Of a stretch of 25,730 bases of DNA, positions 8,421 to 16,041 are shown piece by piece; within the stretch, counting starts at the first letter, position 1, and each line of letters begins with the position of its first letter. The stretch is from CAZYMF01 sp964648215. Its GTDB lineage: Bacteria; Desulfobacterota; Binatia; HRBIN30; JACQVA1. The stretch covers positions 1 through 25,730 of the forward strand of contig CAZYMF010000054.1 of NCBI GenBank assembly GCA_964648215.1, read 5' to 3'. The position numbers and the translations under genes are program-made. The notes under the pieces are model-generated. The model worked only from the letters and a program-made list of their open reading frames with translations. It was not told the DNA's origin and ran no database searches.

Positions 8421-9200
8421 TCAGCCCGTCCAAGCGCGAAGCTGGCGCCCGGCCTCGACGATGGCGCGCGGGGCCACGGCTTCGGGAACCGAACCGTAGA
8501 GAAGGAACCGCGGCGGCGCCGTTCTCTCGAAAGGCGCGCCGGCCCAGAAACGTGCGCCCAGCCCGCCCCCGACCAGCTCTCCGCGCTCCCACAGCGAGCA
8601 CAACGCCGGCAGATCGTCGGTCTGTGCCAGGGCGATCTCGCCGTCGGGCCGCGGTGTCGGCAGGGATTCGAGCCCTTCCACGCAGACCGCTCGACGCCAC
8701 CCGTACATTTCGCCGTTGCGAAAAATCGGATTGATGGCGCGCCGGTCCGCCGGCGCGGGCAGAATACCAACATCGACGGCCACGAAGCCGATCGGCGCCG
8801 CCCGCACCACCTGTAGAAACGAGGCGAGCTGCAAGCCGGCTTTCACCACGCCGCGCTCCGACTCGTCCCCCAACGACGCCGCCACCACCTTCGGGCTGGG
8901 CAGACCGAGACCCCATACAGCCGGAGGGCGCAGCGCCGAGCCGAGCGCCAGCACCAGCTCGTTCAGAAGCTCGCCCCAAGGGCCGTCGCGGGCAAGCAGC
9001 GCCGCCCAGCTCGGCTCCGCCTCGCCGCGCAGCAGCGCGGCGAGATCGACCTGCACGTGCGTGGCGGGAAAGACTCCCAGCAGCTCGCCCAGGGCCTTGC
9101 GAGCCCGGGCCGGATCCCGCCAGACGCGCACCCCGGCCTCCGACAGGCTCTCGACCCCGCTGGCAACCCGGAGCCACACCGCTTGCTCCAACCCGGACAT
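8421..9200 (-). CDS. Unknown protein in the carboxylase operon, candidate epsilon-like subunit
   Basis: 259-aa protein that I do not recognise. It has no signal peptide, membrane segment or Cys cluster (two Cys only). It has conserved-looking blocks PAVWGLGLPSPKVVAASLGD (93-112), AGLQLASFLQ (121-130) and IGFVAVDVGILPAP (137-150), then NPIFRNGEMYGWRRAVCVEG. The alternation of hydrophobic strand-like and helix-like runs suggests an alpha/beta fold, and the GLPSP block faintly recalls uroporphyrinogen decarboxylase-like barrels; this is only an impression. Its place directly after hyuA-gamma-hyuA-hyuB and before a CoA ligase is the place of apcE, the 34-kDa loosely bound subunit of acetophenone carboxylase. 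ATG at 9200 follows the hyuB stop by 31 bp; its ribosome site is weak (AGGCG), so translation may be coupled. Confidence 0.75.
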   Translation of the reverse strand: MSGLEQAVWLRVASGVESLSEAGVRVWRDPARARKALGELLGVFPATHVQVDLAALLRGEAEPSWAALLARDGPWGELLNELVLALGSALRPPAVWGLGLPSPKVVAASLGDESERGVVKAGLQLASFLQVVRAAPIGFVAVDVGILPAPADRRAINPIFRNGEMYGWRRAVCVEGLESLPTPRPDGEIALAQTDDLPALCSLWERGELVGGGLGARFWAGAPFERTAPPRFLLYGSVPEAVAPRAIVEAGRQLRAWTG

Positions 9201-9231
9201 CGCGTTCGCCTAGCCGCGGTTGCTCGCTCGG

Positions 9232-11472
9232 CTACTCCTGCAGCTCGATTCCAGCCTCGCGCAGCCGCTTCTCCAGCTCCGCCACGCGCACTTCGATCGG
9301 GTTGGGCATGGTCACGCCGCGCGACACTCCGGCCGCCGTCTTCTGGGTGCGATCCCCGAGGTAGATCACCTCACGGTCATCCCACGAGCCGAAGAAGGGA
9401 AGGCCCTCCGGCGGCTCGGCCCGGACCCAAGTGCGCACGAACTCGTCGTAGGGACGCCCACGCTTCTTGCGACCCTCTCGCTCCTGGGTACGCAACCGGT
9501 CCGTCGCCTCGGCATCCACCGAACGCGTGCGAGCGTCGTAGACGACCCGATAGATGTTCTGCGCCGTCCAGTCCGAGATCAGATCCTCGCGCAGGTCGGC
9601 CATCACACTCTCGGGCTCCCGTTCCAACGGGTCGCCGAAGCCGCCGCCGGCGCCCTGGGCGATCATGTAGACCTCGCCCTGCTTGACGATCTCGAACTGC
9701 ATTCCGAGGTGATGCGTCGAGTACTTCGCGCCCGCAAAGGGCCGCTCGTTCATGATCGCCGGTATCGTCCACTTGGCTTCGGGCAGACTCCGCATCGACG
9801 CGAAGGCATCGACTCCCTTCACCTTGCACAGCGGATAGGTCGGGGCGCCGTAGCCACCGAACAGACCGTAGGTCGACGGGAACTTGGAGCCGACGCAGGT
9901 AGTCATGAAACCGAACTCGTCGGACAGCCGGACCGTCGCGATCACCTGGTAACCCGTACCGCCACGGAACTTGCCGAACCCCTGGTTGTCGCACAGCAGG
10001 CGGTGCGGAACGATCTTGACGATCGGCGTTTCCTCCTCGAGGATCTCCTGCTCGCCGAGATCGGTCATGGCGGCAAAGATGGGAGCGATAGAGTGCTCGC
10101 CGTCGGCATTCTCCCGCGCCCCTCCGCTCATCCCGTTGAGATCGGCGCACAGGTTACCGACCACCTCGCCGTACTGATTGGCGCCGCCGTAAATGAAGGT
10201 GGTGATCATGTTGTACCAGGGAGCGTGCACGTTGGTGTAGCGCTTGGCGCAGGCGTACAGGAACTTGGGGATCGCCATCTGCAACGCGGTGAACGAGGGG
10301 AAGAACGTCATCATGCTCTGCGCGGTGGGAGCCTCGGGGGTGCAATCGAGCGCCGAGCCGTAGTCGGTGATCACCTTCATGGGCGCGAACACCGCCTGGT
10401 TGCGCGGGAGGTCCGGCCAGACGAAGGTGAGAAACTCCTGAGCCAGCATGCCCTTGAGCGCGTGTAGCTCGGTGTTGTTGGAGCGGTTGCTGAACTGCGG
10501 GCTGGTGCCGCGGAAGTCGAGCTCCAGCTCTTCGCCCCGTTTGCGCATCTCGAGGCAGATCTTGATCACGCAGTTTTCCCGCAACGTGCTGTCGGGAAAG
10601 ACGACCGAGCGCATGGTTCCGTCCGGCCACTCCCTCAACCGCCGGCGCACCTCCGCCTCGGTGTCCTCGAGCGTCCAGCGCATGGTAGCGACGAGCGCCT
10701 CCCACGAGTACTCGCGAACGATCGCCTCGATCCGCTCCTTGATCTTGAGGCAGGTGCTCAAGCGGATCTTCATGTCTTGAATCTGCATCATCGGATCGCG
10801 CACGCTGTTTTGCAGCCAGGTGACGATGTCGCGACGCAGGCGGTACTTTTCGCCGACCTTGACCGGCGGCATCCGCACGCCCTCGACGTAGACCGACTCG
10901 GCGGCCGACGGCATACCGCCCGGCTCGATCGCGCCGTTCTCGCCTTCGTGCACGATCACCACCGCCCAGGCCATCAGCTCCTCGCGTTCGTCGAACACCG
11001 GCACGATCATGTTCTGGTCCGGCAGGTGAATGTTGCCGAAGCGCGGGTCCGTGCTCATGAACACGTCGCCCGGGTGGACGCCGACGGTGGGCTCGTTGAC
11101 CCAGTATTTGACGATGAAGCGGATGATCGGTTGGCAAACCACCGAGAAAATCAGCACCCCGCCCGCGCTGGCCACGGCCAGGTCTCCCTCCGCGGTGAAG
11201 ATGCCCGCAATCAAATCACCCCACTTGGCACCAGGGGCCGCGCCGGTCTGCTCGAGCTGATCGAAAGCCTCTTCCAGCGTCACCTCGAGCTTGCTGCGCA
11301 CCAGACTGATCTCGTGCGGGTCGCGATGCACGGCCATGGCGCGTTCTTCCAACGCCGTACGCGGCGCCAGCTTGTGGTCGGCAAGGATGACACGGTCCGG
11401 CCCGTAGAAGGCCACCGTCTCATCCATGAACTGTTCGAGCTTGCTCTTTGTTGCTCCGTTTGAACCGGCCAT
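9232..11472 (-). CDS. hyuB: HyuB-type ketone carboxylase subunit, core-operon copy
   Basis: 746-aa hydantoinase B / acetone carboxylase alpha-type subunit, predicted to hold the metal site where an activated ketone enolate meets carboxyphosphate or CO2. The family ligand pattern is intact: His149 and Asp152 in GNIHLPD, His175 in VIVHEGENG. Also seen: GGVLIFSVV, RDIVTWLQNSVRDPM, DLNGMSGGA, KFRGGTGY, GAGGGFGDP. The frame is open further upstream, but ATG 11472 has a strong AGGAGGA six nt before it and starts the region shared with the second copy. It is 25 bp after the hyuA stop. By place in the operon it is the counterpart of the single HyuB-like subunit of the acetophenone carboxylase core; the copy at 4414-6645 is extra. 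Confidence 0.94.
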   Translation of the reverse strand: MAGSNGATKSKLEQFMDETVAFYGPDRVILADHKLAPRTALEERAMAVHRDPHEISLVRSKLEVTLEEAFDQLEQTGAAPGAKWGDLIAGIFTAEGDLAVASAGGVLIFSVVCQPIIRFIVKYWVNEPTVGVHPGDVFMSTDPRFGNIHLPDQNMIVPVFDEREELMAWAVVIVHEGENGAIEPGGMPSAAESVYVEGVRMPPVKVGEKYRLRRDIVTWLQNSVRDPMMQIQDMKIRLSTCLKIKERIEAIVREYSWEALVATMRWTLEDTEAEVRRRLREWPDGTMRSVVFPDSTLRENCVIKICLEMRKRGEELELDFRGTSPQFSNRSNNTELHALKGMLAQEFLTFVWPDLPRNQAVFAPMKVITDYGSALDCTPEAPTAQSMMTFFPSFTALQMAIPKFLYACAKRYTNVHAPWYNMITTFIYGGANQYGEVVGNLCADLNGMSGGARENADGEHSIAPIFAAMTDLGEQEILEEETPIVKIVPHRLLCDNQGFGKFRGGTGYQVIATVRLSDEFGFMTTCVGSKFPSTYGLFGGYGAPTYPLCKVKGVDAFASMRSLPEAKWTIPAIMNERPFAGAKYSTHHLGMQFEIVKQGEVYMIAQGAGGGFGDPLEREPESVMADLREDLISDWTAQNIYRVVYDARTRSVDAEATDRLRTQEREGRKKRGRPYDEFVRTWVRAEPPEGLPFFGSWDDREVIYLGDRTQKTAAGVSRGVTMPNPIEVRVAELEKRLREAGIELQE

Positions 11473-11497
11473 GAATCGTCCTCCTGCTTCGGTTCGC

Positions 11498-13633
11498 TCA
11501 GCTCTCGGCGCTGTGATCGACCATCCACACTTCGCGCCCGCTTCCCAGCTCGAAGCGCCAGCCGGGCTCGACGACGAACGTGGTGTGGGGCGCCTCGACG
11601 ATAGCGGGCCCATCGACGCGCGAACCGGGCAACAGATCCGTCCACTTGTAGACTGAAGTCTCCACGACCTCGGCCTCGTTGGGAAAGTGGCAGGTCCTGC
11701 TGCCGACCGGCTTCGGCCGCATCTCTTTCCCGTTGCCGCTGGGCCGGAGAGAGACGGTCTCTCCCGCCACCCACGAAAGCACGCGCACCGCAACGATCTT
11801 GATGCCGGCTTCGGGCGCGGCGGCGCCTTCTCCGAAGCGTTTCGAGTAGGTCTCGCTGAAGACCTCGATCATCCGCAGGATGTCGTCGACGCCTTCGAGG
11901 CGTTTGACGGGACTGAGCACGCTCAGCTGCACGAGCTGGTTGCCGTAACGCATGTCGAACTCGACCTGGTGCTGGATGATCTCGTCGGGAAATCCCTGGC
12001 GCATCAGGTCCTCCCGTCCACTCTCCTCGAGCTCGACGATCATCTGGTTCACTTCCTTGACGTCGAGCATGATCTCGCGCGTCAGGGGGTTGTAGACGAC
12101 CAGGTAGGCCGAGCGCTCGTGAATGTGGAGCTGCCCGAGGTTGGCGGCGCCGAGGGCGGAGAACACCGAGGAGAACGGCGGGATCAACACGCGCGTTGCC
12201 CCGAGGGCGCGGGCGAAGCCGCAGCAGTGCACCGGGCCGGCGCCGCCATACGACAGCAACGTGACCCGTCGCGGGTCGAAGCCACGCGTCGAGACCTCCT
12301 TGAAGATGGCGTCGGCCATGCCGGTGTCGACCTTGCGCTTGATGAGCTTCGCCGCCTCGTGGAGCGAGATGCCGAGGGGCTCGGCGATGTTCTCCTCGAT
12401 GGCGAGCTCGGCCAGCATCGGGTCGAGCTCGAGATTGCCGGCGGCGTAGTAGGCGGGGTCGAGGTAGCCGAGCACCAGGTCCGCGTCGCTCACCGTCGGC
12501 TGTGTTCCGCCGCGGCCGTAGCAGGCCGGCCCGGGATCCGATCCGGCCGAGTCGGGTCCGACCTCGACCGTCCGCCACAGGCGATCGTAGCGCGCAATCG
12601 ATCCGCCGCCGGCGCCCAGAGTCCGCAGGTACACCATCGGCGTCGACACCAACCAGCGATCGATGACCGGCTGGAAATCGTAGATGAAGGTGCCGGTCGA
12701 CTGCATGATGCCGATGTCGAACGAGGTGCCGCCCATGTCGGTCGCCACCACCAGCGGGATGTCGTACTCGCGCGCCAGGTGCTGCGCCGCCGCCAGGCCG
12801 GCCACCGGGCCCGAATGAATCGTCTGCAGGGCATGGGTCGACTCGATCGATGCCATGCCGGCGGTGTTGTGGATCATCAGGACGGGCTTGCGGTAGTTGC
12901 GATCACGCAGCGCGTCTTCCAGATTCCCGAGTGAGTAGAACATCTGCTCGTGCAGGAAGCCGCAGATGACCGCCGCCATCGTGCGCGCGTACTCCGACTT
13001 GCGCCGCGAGATCCGGTGGCTGAGAATGACGGGAAACGAACCGAACAAGCTCGACGGGTACTCGTCGCGGATGATCTCCTCGATCTGCTCTTCGTGAGAC
13101 GAGTTCACCACCGAGTTGACCAGCGCGACGACGAAGGTCTGTGCACCCTGGTCGACGAGGCGCCGGATCTTCGCGCGAACGTCGTCGACGTTCAGCGGCA
13201 GCAGCACCTCGCCGCGCGCGTCGACCCGTTCCTGAATGCCCACCACCAGGTTGCGCGGGACCAGGGAGTCGGGCCGCGTGGCGCGGGGCAAATCCACCTG
13301 CAGGTGACGCGGAAGTCCGTCGCCGTAGCCGCGGCCACGACTGAGCTTGATGCCGCATTCGAACCCCATCGTCACCAGCACTCCCATCCGCGGCCCGCGC
13401 CGTTCGATGAGGGCATTGGTTCCGAGCGTGGTCCCGTAGCGGACCGAGTCCACGCTTCCCAGCACGTCTTCGACTGGAACGGTCACCTCTTCTGCGGCCC
13501 GTCCGACGGCATCGAGAAAGCCGAGAGCAAGGTTGTGGTGCGTGGTGAGCGACTTGGCCTCGATGTGCCTACCGTCCCATTCCAAAAAACAGTCGGTGAA
13601 GGTGCCACCGATATCGACCGCTAGACGCCGCAT
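11498..13633 (-). CDS. hyuA: HyuA-type ATPase subunit of ketone carboxylase (long form)
   Basis: 711-aa hydantoinase A / acetone carboxylase beta-type subunit with the sugar-kinase/actin (ASKHA) fold, which binds and splits ATP to drive carboxylation. Phosphate-1 motif DIGGTFTD (residues 7-14), phosphate-2 motif DMGGTSFDIG (299-308), the mid-chain GPDSAGSDPGPACYGRGG and adenosine-side YGGAGPVHCCGFARALG followed by IPPFSSVFSALG are all present and canonical. It ends with the family's PGSRVDGPAIVEAPHTTFVV. ATG 13633 with AGGAGGA about 8 nt upstream; 27 bp from the gamma-like gene before it and 25 bp to hyuB after it. In the acetophenone carboxylase model this is one of two non-identical ATPase subunits, and here it is the one with an intact motif set. 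Confidence 0.94.
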   Translation of the reverse strand: MRRLAVDIGGTFTDCFLEWDGRHIEAKSLTTHHNLALGFLDAVGRAAEEVTVPVEDVLGSVDSVRYGTTLGTNALIERRGPRMGVLVTMGFECGIKLSRGRGYGDGLPRHLQVDLPRATRPDSLVPRNLVVGIQERVDARGEVLLPLNVDDVRAKIRRLVDQGAQTFVVALVNSVVNSSHEEQIEEIIRDEYPSSLFGSFPVILSHRISRRKSEYARTMAAVICGFLHEQMFYSLGNLEDALRDRNYRKPVLMIHNTAGMASIESTHALQTIHSGPVAGLAAAQHLAREYDIPLVVATDMGGTSFDIGIMQSTGTFIYDFQPVIDRWLVSTPMVYLRTLGAGGGSIARYDRLWRTVEVGPDSAGSDPGPACYGRGGTQPTVSDADLVLGYLDPAYYAAGNLELDPMLAELAIEENIAEPLGISLHEAAKLIKRKVDTGMADAIFKEVSTRGFDPRRVTLLSYGGAGPVHCCGFARALGATRVLIPPFSSVFSALGAANLGQLHIHERSAYLVVYNPLTREIMLDVKEVNQMIVELEESGREDLMRQGFPDEIIQHQVEFDMRYGNQLVQLSVLSPVKRLEGVDDILRMIEVFSETYSKRFGEGAAAPEAGIKIVAVRVLSWVAGETVSLRPSGNGKEMRPKPVGSRTCHFPNEAEVVETSVYKWTDLLPGSRVDGPAIVEAPHTTFVVEPGWRFELGSGREVWMVDHSAES

Positions 13634-13660
13634 GTGCCTTCCTCCTGGGCCCCGATCCGG

Positions 13661-14002
13661 CTAGGCGCCCTCGCCCCACCGTCGCTTCAGGTCGTCAATG
13701 TCCAACTCGATGTCTCGCGTGGGCGGGTGCCCGGGAGGCAGGTACTCGGTCTCGACCTGGGTGCCACAGCCCGGACAGTAATACTCGAGGATGCGGCACC
13801 AGGTCGGGTCGGGGGCAAAGGTGAACCGGTACTGATCGGGGTCGAGGATGGGCCGGTGGATCTCGCGCGGGTCGCGGTCATAGACGAGCAGGCCGCGTTT
13901 GTAGTTGTCGCGCGCAGGTCCGAGATCGTGCTCGCAGCGTCGGCAGCGCCAGCGCTCGTGCTCGAGATCGATTTCAAGGTACTCGGTGATGGCGACGTGC
14001 AT
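13661..14002 (-). CDS. Acetone carboxylase gamma-like small zinc-binding subunit
   Basis: 113-aa protein with two CxxC pairs, CRRC (Cys20, Cys23) and CPGC (Cys76, Cys79), which can form one zinc ribbon. The layout RCRRCEHDLG ... RDNYKRG ... PTWCRILEYYCPGCGTQVE matches the acetone carboxylase gamma subunit as I remember it (CECGHDF, DNWK, PSWQVIREYFCPECGT). It is shorter than that subunit (about 165 aa) because it lacks its N-terminal helical arm, and so is nearer in size to the 15-kDa subunit of acetophenone carboxylase. The role is structural and inter-subunit. ATG 14002 has AAGGAGC 6 nt upstream; 17 bp after the first hyuA and 27 bp before the second, so it is certainly in the operon. The frame runs far upstream in antisense-free shadow, but nothing before this ATG looks like protein of this family. 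Confidence 0.85.
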   Translation of the reverse strand: MHVAITEYLEIDLEHERWRCRRCEHDLGPARDNYKRGLLVYDRDPREIHRPILDPDQYRFTFAPDPTWCRILEYYCPGCGTQVETEYLPPGHPPTRDIELDIDDLKRRWGEGA

Positions 14003-14019
14003 GGCGAAGCTCCTTTTCC

Positions 14020-15954
14020 TCAACGTGACAGACGAATCCCGAGATCGGTGTCGGCCCATTTCCAACCCGACGGAACGACGCAGCTCCAGTACGCCGACTC
14101 GATCACACAGGGGCCCGCCCCAGACATGCCGGGCGAGAACCCGGCGGCATCGACCACGCGAACGCGGGCCTCGCGGCCGCCCATCACGGCATTGCGCTCG
14201 GCATCGCCGACGCTCTGCGCGTGGCCACGCTCGGGGCTGGGGAAATCGCTGCGGCCGCTGCCACGGGCGGTGACACGGTAGTCCAGGACCATGCGACCGT
14301 TGCTGCTGGCGAGGGCGCTCGGCAGGCTCGCGGACTCGCTCAGCTCGTGCTCGACACCGTTGGCCTCGTTGCGCAGGCGCTTCGAACCGACCCCATCGGC
14401 GCCCGAGACTCCCTCGCCGAACATGTCTCGCTCGGTACGCTCGCGCAGCCCCGCGATCGCGTGTTGCCAAACCTCGGAGGCCGCCGGACAGCTGAGCAAG
14501 GTGCGGTACTCGTGCGCCAGCTCGGCGAAGCCGACGCCCAGCGCGCTGAAGCTCGCCGACGCCGGCGGGATGATGAGCTGGCGCAGGCCGACTCGTTCGG
14601 CCACCAGGCAGGCCAGTAGCGGGCCCGATCCGCCGTAGGGAACCAGAACGACCTCCGCGGGCGACCACGACCGCTTCTCGAGAACCCGGCCGATCTCGGC
14701 CGCGAGCTGCGTTGCGAACGCATCGATCATCGCCCACGCTCCGGCGGTCGGCCCCGCCAGGTCGAGCGGCCGGGAGATCTTCTCGTTGACCGCCTTTTCG
14801 GCCAGATCGAGGCGCAGCTCGATGCTGCCCCCGGCAAAGCGGCCGGGAGCGAGATAGCCCGCGAGCAGGGCCGCGTCGGTCAAGGTGGGATCCTCCCCGC
14901 CGCGCCCGAAGCACGCCGGCCCCGGCAGGGCGCCCGCGCTGTCGGGACCGATCTTGATCTGCCGCTCCTTCACCCGGAAGACCGAGCCGCCGCCAAGGGC
15001 GGCCGTCCGCAGGGCCGGGAAGGAGAAGCTGATCGGCAGGCCGTGAACCGAACCGAAGAGATCGACGATCGGCCGCCCGTCCTCGACAACACCGATGTCG
15101 GAGCTGGTGCCGCCGACATCGACGGTGATCATGCGCTGCACCTGGCACGACCGGGCAAGCGCGGCCGCGCCCGAAAGGCCGCCCATCGGGCCCGAATCCA
15201 GCGTCTTGACCGAGGTCGTCTTGGCGACACGACCGCAGCCGCCGTCGTTGCGCATGATGCGCAGCGGTTGCACCACGTGATGCTCCCGCACCCAGCCCTC
15301 CGCGTGGTACAGAAAGCGCGCCATTTCGCGGTGCAGAAAACCGTTCAGCACCGCGGTGGCCGTGCGCCGGGCGTCGTCCGGGTCGGCGCACAGCTCACGC
15401 GAGAACAGCACCGGCACCGACCCCAACAGATGGGCCGGGACCAGCTTCATGTAGCGACGCTTGAACTCCTGCTCGCCCTGTCTTCCCCAAGGTTCGGGCA
15501 GGGAGACAACCAGCCATTGCGCCCCGCGGGCGAGCAGCTCGCGGATCGACGCGAGGATGATCCCGTCGAGCTCGGCGCTGCCGGCCTCGCCGAGATGGAT
15601 GCCGGTGACCCGGTCCCCCACCAGAGCGTCCATCACCTCGGGCGCCTGCCGATGCAGACCGTAGGCGTCGGCGACGCCTTCGGGGCCGACGATCAAGCCG
15701 ACCCGTACGCCCTTCTTCACCAACAAGGCGTTGGTGCCCGACGTCGTCGAGTAGCGAACCTCCTCGACGCGGCGGAGCATCTCGGCCTCGTTGGGCAGGC
15801 CGGCCGCCTGGGCCAGGCTGCGGAAGACATCGACGAAGCAGCGCATCAGGTCGTATGGCGTGGTGAGGACCTTGACGCTCCACACCTTGCCGTCGGCAAG
15901 CAGGCAGCCGTCCGTGAAGGTCGAGCCGTTGTCGATTGTAGCTGTCCAAGTCAT
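14020..15954 (-). CDS. hyuA: HyuA-type ATPase subunit of ketone carboxylase (short form, altered P1 motif)
   Basis: 644-aa hydantoinase A-type subunit and the first gene of the carboxylase operon. ASKHA landmarks: phosphate-1 motif reads DNGSTFTD (residues 8-15) instead of the canonical DxGGTFTD, so the second Gly is Ser; phosphate-2 motif DVGGTSSDIG (279-288) is normal; GPDSAGALPGPACFGRGG and YGGSGPLLACLVAERVG follow, then IPPASASFSALG. It is shorter than the other HyuA and only distantly like it, consistent with the two different ATPase subunits (alpha and alpha prime) of acetophenone carboxylase, whose first gene encodes a 70-kDa protein. ATG 15954 has AGGGAG about 10 nt upstream; the frame is open to 16014 but the extension is not family-like. 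The Ser change may reduce ATP turnover or alter nucleotide preference. Confidence 0.92.
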   Translation of the reverse strand: MTWTATIDNGSTFTDGCLLADGKVWSVKVLTTPYDLMRCFVDVFRSLAQAAGLPNEAEMLRRVEEVRYSTTSGTNALLVKKGVRVGLIVGPEGVADAYGLHRQAPEVMDALVGDRVTGIHLGEAGSAELDGIILASIRELLARGAQWLVVSLPEPWGRQGEQEFKRRYMKLVPAHLLGSVPVLFSRELCADPDDARRTATAVLNGFLHREMARFLYHAEGWVREHHVVQPLRIMRNDGGCGRVAKTTSVKTLDSGPMGGLSGAAALARSCQVQRMITVDVGGTSSDIGVVEDGRPIVDLFGSVHGLPISFSFPALRTAALGGGSVFRVKERQIKIGPDSAGALPGPACFGRGGEDPTLTDAALLAGYLAPGRFAGGSIELRLDLAEKAVNEKISRPLDLAGPTAGAWAMIDAFATQLAAEIGRVLEKRSWSPAEVVLVPYGGSGPLLACLVAERVGLRQLIIPPASASFSALGVGFAELAHEYRTLLSCPAASEVWQHAIAGLRERTERDMFGEGVSGADGVGSKRLRNEANGVEHELSESASLPSALASSNGRMVLDYRVTARGSGRSDFPSPERGHAQSVGDAERNAVMGGREARVRVVDAAGFSPGMSGAGPCVIESAYWSCVVPSGWKWADTDLGIRLSR

Positions 15955-15977
15955 GTATTGATCACTCCCTACCGGAG

Positions 15978-16005
15978 CCCGGCCGCCGGAGCTCCGGCGG
16001 CCGGG
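15978..16005. repeat. 28-nt perfect palindrome between DUF1329 and the carboxylase operon
   Basis: Thirteen bases CCCGGCCGCCGGA (15978-15990) are followed, across GC, by their exact reverse complement (15993-16005). As RNA this is a very stable GC stem. It lies in the 87-bp gap after the DUF1329 stop and ends about 23 nt before the first hyuA ATG. An outer inverted pair TGATCAC (15959-15965) and GTGATCA (16038-16044) brackets it. There is no U-run, so a classic terminator is doubtful; it may be an RNA-stability or processing element setting different levels for the two modules, or a protein-binding site. Confidence 0.7.
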
Positions 16006-16041
16006 GTCGGCCACGATACCCGTCTATGCGACCCGGCGTGA

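Noticed and set aside
4414..15954. Reading the HyuA/HyuB genes as a hydantoinase or 5-oxoprolinase
   Set aside because: The small two-CxxC gamma-like subunit and the adjacent CoA ligase fit ketone carboxylases, not hydantoin or oxoproline hydrolysis; no racemase or carbamoylase is nearby.
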